Shown: one piece after another, positions 23,578 to 64,000 of the stretch
Layout of the letters: each line of letters starts with the position of its first letter
Position numbering within the stretch: position 1 is the stretch's first letter
Origin: Chaenocephalus aceratus
Taxonomy: Eukaryota > Chordata > Actinopteri > Perciformes > Channichthyidae
Direction: 5' to 3'
Assembly: GCA_023974075.1 (NCBI GenBank)
Contig: JAMFTG010000170.1
Coordinates: forward strand, 62,001-126,000
Length of the DNA stretch: 64,000 bases
Made by a program: the position numbers and the translations under genes
The notes under the pieces: model-generated
Told to the model about the DNA's origin: nothing
The model's database searches: none
The model's input: the letters and a program-made list of their open reading frames with translations, nothing else

Positions 23578-24296
23578 GAGAACCGCAGTGACGCGTCCTA
23601 AAACCCAGAAGTAAGTTAGCATTTGTACCACTTCCGGTTCTTTCGATAAAAAGCAATGCAATCTCTCCATAGGATTTTGGAAAATAGCTCCAAATAAGGT
23701 CTGTGTTTGACACAAATCGAAGAGACGGTTCACGTTTTGTTCTACGACATTAAATCCATCAGCCGTGACCCCGCTGGTGATTTTTGAAGAGTTTACGTGT
23801 CTGAAAAACGATGGTTGTTACCAAGTGGCTGAATAGGACTACAGAAGTTGTCCAGGACGTTGTACGTCATTACGCCGAACACGTAAACACTCCCGCTAAG
23901 TTTGTTTGTCCTGTTCTGCTTGAAAGCAAGTCCCTGCCTCCTGGAAACTGTTCAAACAAACGCTTCAACTTGAACCATTTAGAATCTGTATGTTTGAATA
24001 TGGATCTGAAGTTGGCGTGACGTTGAAGCAGCGACCCTGCTGTAGTTCGTTTATAGCATAACGTTAGCATTTTGTTTCTGGCGACTAGATTTATGATTTG
24101 AAAATTATAAAAGTAGGATAGACATGTGGAGATTATCCGGCTGAACAAAACGTGATCCGTCTCTTAAATGTGTTTCAACCACAGACCTGATTTCCAGCTA
24201 TTTTCCAAAGTCCTACGGAGAGATTGCATTGCGTTTTTGACGAAGGAACCGGAAGGAGTTTACTTCCCGGTTTTAGGACGCGTCACGGCGGTTCTC
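23578..24296. mobile_element. TA-flanked MITE, 719 bp, with ~140-bp inverted ends
   Basis: The left end GAGAACCGCAGTGACGCGTCC and right end GGACGCGTCACGGCGGTTCTC are inverted, and homology continues inward for over 100 bp. TA flanks both sides. It interrupts a copy of the AACCCAATAGCGACAGCC repeat. A shorter relative is at 30021-30316. Confidence 0.8.
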
Positions 24297-24323
24297 TATA
24301 GCGATAGCCTTAGAGGGCTGCGC

Positions 24324-24363
24324 CTATACTCATAGAAGCTGGGTTACAGTACGTAACCCCAGT
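24324..24363 (-). repeat. 40-bp arm of a perfect long-range inverted repeat (right)
   Basis: Exact reverse complement of 22617-22656 despite 1.7 kb separation; see that entry. Confidence 0.9.
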
Positions 24364-24963
24364 GCCGGTGTTTGTGAGTTGTTATGATGAGGCAAAGGGG
24401 GAGTTTGTTGAAGATGTGTTGGGCCTGACGAACCTCAGTGGACACACAAGGGGCAAGACATTTATAAAGCACTAATGGGAATGCTGAATGAAAGAGGGTG
24501 CAGCTGCCTTTATTCATAACTGTGCAGCTCTTACTGTTACGCTCCTCGTAAAGAGACTCAAAACTTGAACCCGCTATGCAAGAACACTTGGGACGGAGAC
24601 TTAGGTGAAGTGTCAAAAAGACTGGATTTATTTACGTCCTCAAAAAACAGGCAGGAGACAACGTAAACTCTCAACAGAGTGGGAAGAACGTGGAGCAGGG
24701 CTGAGACGGAGGTCGGGCTGGACGTGGCAGGCAGGACGGAATGGAATATGGAGTTTCACTGCGAGTATACGAAGAACTGGCGAAGTCTGATGATCGAACC
24801 GGAGTTTTAAGCCGCAGCAGGTGAGTGGTGGTAATCAGTGATGATGAGAAACAGGAGCGGAGGTGAGTTGGTGGAAAACGGAAAGTAGGTCAACCACGCC
24901 CAGCCAGGAAGACAGACGAACAGACAGAAGAAAGGAGAAGGAGATACTGCAATTCCTCACACT

Positions 24964-25588
24964 AAAGGCCCTGACACACCAAGCAGTCACCAGAGGACTA
25001 GCCGACGCTGAAGTCGGCTGTTGCCTGGCCGTGTTCTCCTGCGTTTTGGCCATGTGTCGCACGGGAACACACCGCACCGACTTCAGTGCGTGAGTGGCAA
25101 TAACTCTCCTTACCAGCAGGCGGCGGTAGTGTGTATTCGTCATTCAAAAGAGGCAACAACCGGAAGACAGAGAAGAAGAAGAGTATCTTTTCTCCGTAAT
25201 ATCATACAGAGCTGGCCTCTCCTGGATCAAGGTGATGAGCAGGTCTTCGTTTGCATCATTCCAGATCGCCATGATGAGATGAAAATGAATAGCAGTCTGT
25301 GTGTGCCTTCTTAAATCGTTTGTTTACGTCCCTCACTTCCGCTTTGCTTCTCATGCACTGATTCGCTAGCTGAACAGCCAATCAGAGTGATTATTTGGTC
25401 CGACTGCCAGACCCGATGCATGGCCGATTCAACATGTTGAATCGGCCATGCATCGGGTCTGGCAGTCCAAATAAGGCGTGTCACGGTCGACGGTGCGGGA
25501 CACACCAACCTGACTACGGCGCCGCGAATGCCCGACAGCCTCTGACGGCCTCTGACTCCCAAAATCGGGTTGGTGTGTCAGGGCCTTT
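24964..25588. mobile_element. Harbinger-like MITE with AAAGGCCCTGACACACCA termini
   Basis: AAAGGCCCTGACACACCA (24964-24981) is exactly inverted at 25571-25588. The element flanks are TAA and TTA, compatible with TWA targets. There is no transposase. It contains the 66-bp palindrome at 25402-25467. Confidence 0.8.
25402..25467. repeat. 66-bp perfect palindrome without spacer
   Basis: 25402-25434 is exactly complementary to 25435-25467; the centre is AACA|TGTT. Outside, TTATTTGG on the left pairs with CCAAATAA on the right apart from a 4-nt asymmetry, giving a potential 41-bp stem. Confidence 0.95.
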
Positions 25589-25589
25589 A

Positions 25590-27323
25590 CACTGCGACTC
25601 TGAGGGGTCAAGCACAGACACGATAACATGAAAACGGCTGCATACAGATTATTTTGTTTTTGCAACCTCGTGTTAAGAATCTTGTTGCAATTGTTTAAAG
25701 GTTTGAATGACCGTAATAAACGGACCTTTGTTTTATTGAAATTTTTCTTTGGACCTTTAAGATTTGTATTTGAGTAACCCTGATTTAGAGCATCAATAAA
25801 AGCCATCCGCCTATTTTCTTGTGAATATAACATTGAATGAACATGAATTTGTGTCACAAGTTGCCAGGTTTGAAGTCCTCTAAAGAGACAACTGGAAATG
25901 CTGGTGAGTAGTAGGAGGATACACTGTTTGTTCGGAGGTTGTCTCTCTGCGTAATTCCCCCATAGAAAAGCTCTTTCTGAGGGATAAATAAACAAGTGTG
26001 CTTCAGGCCTTCATCAGAAGCTAATCTTCTCCTGAAAGGTCCCCCCCCCTGCTGCTTCTCCTGCTTTCAGACGCTACGAGCTGCATCTGCATCACAACAC
26101 ACACAGATTAGGATAATAGTATTAGTGGATCATTATTATTGCTGTCATTATCATCACTGCTATTATTATTATTATTATCATTAGATTGAACTCACAGAGC
26201 TGCAGCAGAAGCATGGAGGCATGTTTTAGGGAAACTGATTTTCTACTTTGCTAATTCAGAAGAAAAGGGAGGAATTATGCTTTGTGTTTTTTGTGAAAGG
26301 CTCCTCATCCTAATCAGACTGGGAACACTGAGATTTAAATAAACACACATGCTGTAAACACAATGTTGTTGTTGTTGTCTCCTGTGAAGTTTGCAAAGAC
26401 TTCCTTTTTGCAGAGTTGCGAATTTTAGAATCAGATTTGTTTTTTGTATCCCGGAGGAAAATTGGGTTTTGTGACAATTTAATTTAAATAAATGCACTTT
26501 CACTTGCCCTGCATGAGTTATCTTAGTGTGAAATCACACCTTTTTGACTGTAGAAAACCAAATTCAGACCTCAGGAAATACTCAGAAGCTTTATTTCACC
26601 GTTTCTAAACCAAGCTACCAAACTAATCAAAGCAAGAGGAAGAGTAGCTTTTGTCAAGAGCAAAAGCTATTGGGGATCCTAAATAAACAAACAAACAAAT
26701 GGAAACCTGTGAAGCCTAACATGCATGGTATTGGAGGTATCTATTGTAGATACCTCACTATGTAACACTCCTGTTGTGCAATGTGCAAGATATATATGAT
26801 TATGTACCATAAATAGCTGTGCAATTTATTCGACCAGCTTTAATACTTTTACCTGGATGCCAAACTGTTATTGGTACTGGATGTGTGTTTTGTAAATTGT
26901 GTATTTCTAGTTTTATTTTTAATATTTTGATGCTTCTCGAGAAATATTAAGCTATCTTTGGATCTTTATTTGCTGTTACAATTGTACATTTCCCCCAGTG
27001 GGACGAATAAGAGCATTGCAAAACTGGCCCCTGTAATGGTACAAATCTCAACCTGTCGTCCAATGGACAGCTTCCCCCCCCATCTATGTATATACTCGCA
27101 TTTTAGACTATGTTACTAACTGTATATCTGTAGACTTGGTATGTCTTAAATGTCCGGTTAGGATGTATTGGAACAAAATGTAAATTGTAAATAAGCCATC
27201 TGTATGTCAAATATGTCTTATATGTCTTAAATGATATGATGAATTGGAAATGGGGGACCCTTAACAATTGTATTTTTTGAGCTGTACTGTACTGTACCCA
27301 ATATACAAGCTGTTAATAAACTT

Positions 27324-27325
<2 letters not shown>
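25590..27325. other. Gene-free stretch upstream of HESX1
   Basis: No gene recognised. It holds a (TTA)-rich run near 26140-26180, a C run near 26041, and (26780-27320) sequence resembling a retroelement 3' end that runs into a (CAAT)n tract. Confidence 0.4.

Positions 27326-27392
<67 letters not shown>
27326..27392. repeat. (CAAT)n microsatellite, about 17 copies
   Basis: Pure CAAT array directly after AATAAACTTTC. This is the kind of 3' tail some LINEs carry. Confidence 0.95.
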
Positions 27393-27649
27393 GGTATTCT
27401 GATTCAGTTACTTTAACTTTGAAAGGATTAAAATAAAAGATAAATAAAATATATATCTTAAGTGAAGAAGTTAAAGGTAGAATGTATTTGAACATTAGAA
27501 GTAAAGTAAAAAGTGCTTCTACAATACATACCACTTATACAACACAATGCATACAGTGGTGTATTATTTAAAGTTTGAAGAGCACACACTCACACACAGA
27601 TTAGTGGTTGTAAGGAACCATAGGGAATCTCATTCTCATGGAAAGCCTG

Positions 27650-27666
27650 TAATTAATTCTAATTAA
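27650..27666. promoter_or_regulatory. Paired TAATTA homeodomain-type sites upstream of HESX1
   Basis: TAATTAATTCTAATTAA, two overlapping-style TAATTA cores about 190 bp before the start codon. LIM- and paired-class homeodomains bind such cores, and HESX1/ANF genes are known to be controlled by homeodomain factors, but use of this site is inference. Confidence 0.35.
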
Positions 27667-27857
27667 TGGCCGGTGTAAATCCTCCGCTGTCATTTAAAGC
27701 AGCAGTTTGTGTTCCTGCTGCTTCAGAAGCATTCAGACTGCAGACCCTCACTCAGCTGCTTGCAGACCTCAGACCTTATCCTCCCTGGTGAAGGAGAGTC
27801 GGTTTATGGAGCTACTTTTCTGTGTTTGGCTGCAGGAGTTTTGGTAGATTAATAACT

Positions 27858-28790
27858 ATGGCGTCTTGTGTGAAAACTGAAAGGCCGGCGTTCTTTATCG
27901 AGAAGATTCTGGAGCTGGAAACACCTGAACACTTCTGGAAACTTCACCGACCCTGGGCAGGTGAGGGGGAAAGGTTTTATTTTAAACCATTGCTTGGAAG
28001 TTGTATTCCCAGCCATCAGTCTGATATGCATTGTGAGCCTCTTGCTGTAGTGTATAACATTTGTTATAGAAATATAGAATGTATCCTTAATTCCCTTTGC
28101 TTGGATAAGTAATTTACAATATTAAGGTGCAATTAAGTTGATTTGTTCCTTGTCAAATGGGCAGAGGTGTTAAGTAACTAAGTAGATTGACTAAAGTACT
28201 GTAGTAATATTTGGAAGTAAAGTAACATTTCCAATTAAAGCTTAAAAAAAGAAGTTATAATATGTTTTAAATATAATTTAAGAAGTTAAAGAAATAAAAA
28301 GATCAAATAAAATCACACATCTTCAATATTTACCATTAATACTGACCTGTAAAATATGATCTATTCATTAATTAACTGATTTTTAACTAAGTATTAACAC
28401 ATGTGTGAAAAAGGATGGCAGGAAAGCCTCATTTGAAAGCACTGGTGCCTCCATTCACTTTGTTGTTGTGAGAATGTATTGATTGTTTGTCAAAGGTTTT
28501 TAATGTGTAATTTCCCATTTTTTATTTCCCCAGAGATTGGAGCAGAGAAGGAGAACGTAGGACACACAATTTCCTCTAAACAAATATATCCTCCTCATCC
28601 TCATCATCCTCAGCAGATGAGGCCGACGTGCAGCTGGTACATCGGACGCAGACCGCGCACCGCCTTCACCAACTGCCAGGTAACGCTATAGGTTTTAGTG
28701 CATTTAGGTCTGCTCGGCTCGAATCCCTGAAATCCTGTTTATCTAAATTGTCTTTTAAGTATGTCATAAAGTTAAGGACATATTTGTTAA

Positions 28791-28858
<68 letters not shown>

Positions 28859-29685
28859 CGTGCGTGTGTGCGTGCGCAGGTGAATGTGCTGCAGACAGTG
28901 TTTCAGGTGAACTGCTATCCAGGTATCCAGCTGAGGGAGCAGCTGGCAGTCAGACTGGAGCTGGAAGAAGACAGAATACAGGTGACACCGTTTATTTATT
29001 TATATAAAGTATAAATCTAAACACACACTGTGCAAAGTCAGTTAATACAGTTTCCCAACGTTATTTATGATGAGAAAGCAAAGTAAAAATACACGATTTT
29101 CCACCTTAACACAGTTTAGAAATAGTGGTTTTCCACCATAGGCCCCACGGTGGAAGCGGGCCCCAGCATGGAGCTCCGCAGTGGGACACTAGTGGTCCTC
29201 CTGCCGCAGCATCAGGACAAAAACCACCAGACTCAGAGACAGCTTCATCCCACAGGCCATAAGACTATCATCCATAACATTCATCTGTTTGCAACTTACA
29301 AATTATTTATCTAATACATCATATTCCATTTACTTGTGTATAAAGACTCTTCTTGCACTATTTGTATTTTCTCTTGCACTATTTGATCAGTTGTATCTGT
29401 TCTATCTCCTGTATACATTCATGTTGCTGTTGGAGGAGCCTGTGACTTAAGATGTTGTGCTAATGACAGTAAAGCCTTGAACCTTGAATCCTGCACCTCG
29501 TTAACTTTCCTTTTGTCTCTCAGATCTGGTTCCAGAACCGGAGGGCCAAACTGAGGCGGGCCCTGAGAGAGAGCCAGCTGCAGCTGGTTCAGACGGCCGT
29601 GGGTGACCTTGGGGTCAGACGGGAGGTCAAAGGTCACCTGGATCTCGCTCAGAGGCTCGAGAAGGAAGAAGAGAAGGGAGGATGA
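27858..29685 (+). CDS. hesx1: HESX1/ANF-type homeobox transcriptional repressor (4 exons, 170 aa)
   Basis: Coding exons: 27858-27960, 28534-28679, 28880-28981, 29524-29685; all introns are GT-AG and the joined frame is open for 171 codons including TGA. The N-terminus has an eh1-like Groucho-binding motif (FFIEKILEL, residues ~12-20) followed by HRPW, both features of HESX1. The homeodomain is residues 72-131: [32 protein letters not shown], with Gln50 and Asn51. Splits after homeodomain positions 12 and 46 are seen; the latter is common in paired-class genes. The family represses transcription in the anterior neural plate and pituitary primordium. The start has a good context (ACTATGG). A possible 13-codon upstream frame (27806-27847) ends 10 nt before it. 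Exon 3's acceptor follows a TG/CG run. Length fits the family (human 185 aa). Confidence 0.92.
28793..28876. repeat. (TG)n tract abutting HESX1 exon 3 acceptor
   Basis: About 30 TG units pass into TGCG variants and directly into CGCAG|GTGAAT at 28880. The usual pyrimidine tract is absent. Confidence 0.95.
29195..29489 (+). mobile_element. LINE 3' tail in HESX1 intron 3
   Basis: Encodes [16 protein letters not shown], the same LINE C-terminus seen at 17670-17825, followed by a 3' UTR-like stretch ending CCTTGAACCTTGAATCC about 30 nt before exon 4. Confidence 0.6.
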
Positions 29686-29849
29686 CGTCTGGATTCACTT
29701 TTATTCATCAGTTTGTGTCTCACTGTCATGAAAAACTCTTGTTGACACGTTTAAAATCTCCGTTAGCTTACATATCCTTCAAAGGATTTTAATGTTTACA
29801 CCCTGCTTTAGTTAGTAATGTCTCAATATGTGAATATATTTCTGTTAAT

Positions 29850-29855
29850 AATAAA
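29850..29855 (+). promoter_or_regulatory. Probable HESX1 polyadenylation signal
   Basis: First canonical AATAAA after the stop codon, 165 nt downstream, within an AT-rich 3' UTR. Confidence 0.6.
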
Positions 29856-30020
29856 TTAAAGTATTTAGATTGTGTGATCTGTTTCGAAGCTTTTAAACTC
29901 ATTAATGACAAAATATAATAATAATCCAACAGTATAATATAAATTAATTATAATCAAAACTCCTGACGATAAAGCAAACAGTGGCATAATCCATTATTTC
30001 CACGCTTTCTTAAGTCAATA

Positions 30021-30316
30021 GAGTGGCACAGTGACGCGTCCTAAAACCCGGAAGTAAACTCCTACTTTGATCATTTTCTAATCATAAATCTATCAATCAG
30101 ATTTTTTTAGAAAATTATAAAAGTAGGGTAGACATGTGGAGATTATCCGACTGAACAAAAGCTGATCCGTCTCTTAAATGCGTCTCAACCACAGACCTTA
30201 TTTCAAGCTAATTTCCAAAATCCTGTGGAGAAATTGCGTTGGTTTTTGTCGAGGGAACCGGAAGTGGTAAAATGCTAACTTACTTCCGGGTTTTAGGACG
30301 CGTCACTGTGCCACTC
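30021..30316. mobile_element. TA-flanked MITE, 296 bp, relative of 23578-24296
   Basis: Ends GAGTGGCACAGTGACGCGTCC and GGACGCGTCACTGTGCCACTC are perfectly inverted; TA flanks both. The interior matches the right half of the 719-bp element (ATGTGGAGATTATCCG). Confidence 0.88.
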
Positions 30317-30823
30317 TATAGCTATGTTTTTTCGCACGTTTAATATTTTAAAACAACACTTTTTGTAAAGCAAACAGTGGCCACTACTTCAACGTGTTCT
30401 TAAGTCAAAACCAACGTTTTTTGCGGGTTTAATTGTTTAAAACTACACTTTTTATGTCTTTTTCATAGTACCTTACTGAATTTGTGTACCTTCGTTTCCA
30501 TTGATTTTCACTCTCAAGCAATTGAACAGCAACTAAATCATTATTTGTTTGTGTTTTGTTATCTAACCTAATCAACAGTCAGATGATTAAAGCCTTAACT
30601 TTGAGCCTAGCTGAAAACTAAAGGTGATTCATGCATGAAAAACCAATGCATAATCCACTGGGAACAATTAAAGTAATAGCATTTCTGATGTTGTTGCAAT
30701 GACTTCTACACCTATGTATAAATACATGTCTAAATAAATACAGGAATATATTCCCAAAAAACACCTGAAGTTTGGTAAAGCTGGAAAGGTACCGAGGCTT
30801 AATTCCATTGTTTCTAAAGGACT

Positions 30824-31110
30824 GTTACGTCCCCACTAAAAATGAACAAAGAATACTGACCATAGAAACGAAATAAATAAGTAACAAAACCAGGACTGTC
30901 TCTACATCTATCCTCTGAAACCAAGACTCAAACAAAAACCCTCACTGACTAAACTACTCAGAACTGGACAAAGCAAAATACAGGGGTGGCAACAATCCGC
31001 TAACCTAGTGTGTCTAACAGTAGTTACCTACGTGATGAGAAACAGACTTACCTAACTCCACCTCCCAACACACACACACTTTCACAAAGGTCAGAAAATA
31101 CAAAGTAGTA
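30824..31110. repeat. Repeat beginning TGTTACGTCCCCACTA
   Basis: The same start, GTTACGTCCCCACTA, occurs at about 45147 in ERGIC3 intron 4, and both are followed by A-rich, loosely similar sequence. It may be the edge of an LTR or other element; unresolved. No gene is present. Confidence 0.4.
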
Positions 31111-31115
31111 TCAGT

Positions 31116-32038
31116 TAGTGATGTTACGTATTGCGCCGAGGCTTCGGAGCGTGTGTCGAGTAATCCCCGAAGCTTTTTGTGAAGCTTGTATCGAGGCTTG
31201 TATCGTTTTGGGCCAGTGACGTCACCGATGACAAACGAAGCCTCGCTGCCTGTCGACACCACGTGACTGCTTCAGGAAGCGATTCAGATCGGTTGAACCG
31301 TTGAACCACAACGCTCATAATACCCATGGATGTATAATAAGAACCATATTACCCCTCCTGTACCCGGTGACACGATGGAATCAAGAGAGCTCAGACCCTC
31401 ACTGATATAGAGGTCGGAACATGTCATAATAAATAGATACAAGCATAAATAAATGTAGGAATAAAAACATGAATAAATACAGGAATAAATATGTTGCAGT
31501 GTTTTCAGGGAGCTTCAGCGTGTGTGCTGTGGCTCAGCCTGAAAGCAGTTGACTCACGACCGCAGGGTCCCTGGTTCAACGACTGGACAATACGTATTTG
31601 TTGTTGTTTATAAAAGCTACAACTAAATGAGATAATGTAGTTAATAAATGTATTCTTTGATATGGTTTAGCCTTTCTCCGGCTACAACATGGTTACGTTT
31701 ACGAATATTATTAAGGAATACAAATCCCTCTTTGCAATGTGTACCAGCCTCCTCAGGCTTTTCAATCACAATCATTAAACTGGAATAAATACAATATTGT
31801 TAACATGAAAATATGATTTTATGTTCGTTCGATGTATTCTAAGGCTTTACTCATTGGGAACTCGGTATGAGAGAGAGCACACTGTTGAGATGTCCAATCT
31901 GCTTGTTTTACACACTTTGACCAGCAGGGGGTTTGTGTTAAAATGAAGCCCATGATGAAGCCTCGTGAGATGAAGCCTTTTGCGAATCAATTGGCAGAAA
32001 GTTTCAAAGCTTCATAAGGCTTCATCTCGCCATCACTA
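31116..32038. mobile_element. hAT element with TAGTGATG termini and an embedded tRNA-like segment
   Basis: TAGTGATG opens and CATCACTA closes the element; flanks GTATCAG and CTATCAG fit an imperfect 8-bp target duplication. The termini carry GAGGCTTCG/CTTCATCTCG sequence. At about 31518-31580, TGTGGCTCAGCC..GGTCCCTGGTTCAACGACT resembles tRNA A and B boxes. Confidence 0.7.
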
Positions 32039-32099
32039 GCTATCAGCAACAGAACAGGCACACGGGATACCCGGAGATGACAACAACCGGAAGGTACAA

Positions 32100-32205
32100 C
32101 ATGCTTACCGCAATAGTGGTCCGGTTAGGGCGACGGCCCACTTGCAATGCCTTCGCGGACTACTAGTGGGCCGCGGCCCATAGGTTGGGAACCGCCGCCA
32201 CAATC
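32100..32205. mobile_element. hAT end fragment
   Basis: GGGCCGCGGCCCATAGGTTGGGAACC matches, in reverse, a common vertebrate hAT terminus (GGTTCCCAACCTATGGG). Only one end is visible. Confidence 0.5.
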
Positions 32206-32410
32206 CATGCATCCACCCATCTTTCTATTGATTAAAAACGTAATCTGATTTGTTTTCCTATTTATTTATTTACATTTTAGAATTATTTTATTACTTTATA
32301 TATCAACCCTTAATGTGAACTTTTTTCTATACAAAATATATGATGTTAATTTCGTTCTTGAATACATAAATAAATAATAATACATTAAAAAAAGGTCTGA
32401 ATTACGCGGC

Positions 32411-32449
32411 GGCCGCTGATTGGCTGAGCCGTGTCCCGGAAGTGATCGC

Positions 32450-32495
<46 letters not shown>

Positions 32496-32549
32496 GAATC
32501 TGTCGGTAACATTTGTGTGTGTTTAGCGGCGGGTTTTCTGCTCTACAAC
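32411..32549 (+). promoter_or_regulatory. ERGIC3 promoter/5' UTR, TATA-less
   Basis: Within 140 bp of the start codon lie a GGCGGCCGC GC-rich box, an inverted CCAAT (ATTGG, 32419-32423) and an ETS-type CCGGAAGT (32436-32443). A (GT)n tract (32451-32492) follows. CCAAT plus ETS without TATA is the usual housekeeping layout. The transcription start cannot be placed from sequence alone. Confidence 0.55.
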
Positions 32550-63845
<31,296 letters not shown>

Positions 63846-63869
63846 GTAGGACAAATAGAATATAGTCCT

Positions 63870-64000
63870 CTATTGTCAGTGTGTTGAGTAAAAGTAGAAG
63901 TACTCAGATCTGGTACTTGAGTAAAAGTAGAAGTACTCAGATCTTGTACTTGAGTAAAAGTAGAAGTACTCAGATCTGGTACTTGAGTAAAAGTAGAAGT
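63870..64000. repeat. 33-bp AGTAGAAGTACTCAGATCT array running off the window (intron 12)
   Basis: Units of 33 bp (GAGTAAAAGTAGAAGTACTC + AGATCTGGTACTT) alternate TGG/TTG before TACTTG and continue to the edge, so the total size is unknown. Confidence 0.92.

Noticed and set aside
28628..29014. Single 128-residue frame through the TG repeat
   Set aside because: It reads through HESX1 intron 2; the spliced exons explain the conserved parts.
31518..31580. Functional tRNA gene
   Set aside because: Stems do not close and the B box is imperfect; treated as a tRNA-like segment in a transposon.
32442..32549. ERGIC3 start upstream of 32550
   Set aside because: The upstream frame is a translated GT repeat; the family N-terminus begins at METFNKLKQFDAYP.

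Overview
The window is animal DNA, almost certainly from a teleost, probably a percomorph. Genes are split by GT-AG introns. Intergenic and intronic space is packed with teleost-type repeats: hAT and Harbinger-like elements and their MITEs, L2-like LINEs, (CA)n/(TG)n tracts, many minisatellites, and an interspersed repeat rich in AAAGTAGAAGTACT. There are no operons, CRISPR arrays or rRNA genes.

Three host genes are supported by spliced protein homology. (1) A HESX1/ANF-type homeobox gene (+, 27858-29685) has four coding exons, is complete, and encodes 170 aa. (2) ERGIC3, the ER-Golgi cargo receptor related to yeast Erv46 (+), has twelve coding exons between 32550 and 63845. These include a 15-nt microexon; the last exon(s) lie beyond the right edge. 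(3) ROMO1, a 79-aa mitochondrial inner-membrane protein (-, coding 60838-60194, 5' UTR exon near 62057), is nested antisense inside ERGIC3 intron 10.

Layout. 0-5.6 kb: a broken gene for an acidic 28-aa-repeat protein, a 162-bp satellite, then unassigned sequence. 5.7-10.5 kb: a decayed SWIM/YqaJ transposon-type gene, interrupted by a hAT that itself carries a younger hAT. 10.5-27 kb: a gene-free mosaic of MITEs, an L2-like LINE, duplicated segments, inverted copies and a 66-bp perfect palindrome. 27.6-29.9 kb: HESX1. 30-32.4 kb: hAT elements and the ERGIC3 promoter. 32.5-64 kb: ERGIC3, whose introns carry nested hATs with intact 8-bp target duplications, two L2 copies sharing the same internal tandem expansion, and three large minisatellites (72, 37 and 48 bp units).

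The most interesting signals concern splicing. ERGIC3 intron 5 begins with (CA)n and ends with (GT)n, so the pre-mRNA could pair its own ends. Inside the CA tract lie four extra copies of the exon 5 tail with its splice donor. HESX1 exon 3 has an acceptor whose polypyrimidine tract is replaced by a TG/CG run. ROMO1 intron 2 holds a diverged copy of the preceding exon end and donor. HESX1 and ERGIC3 have no known joint function; ERGIC3 and ROMO1 share the locus physically.
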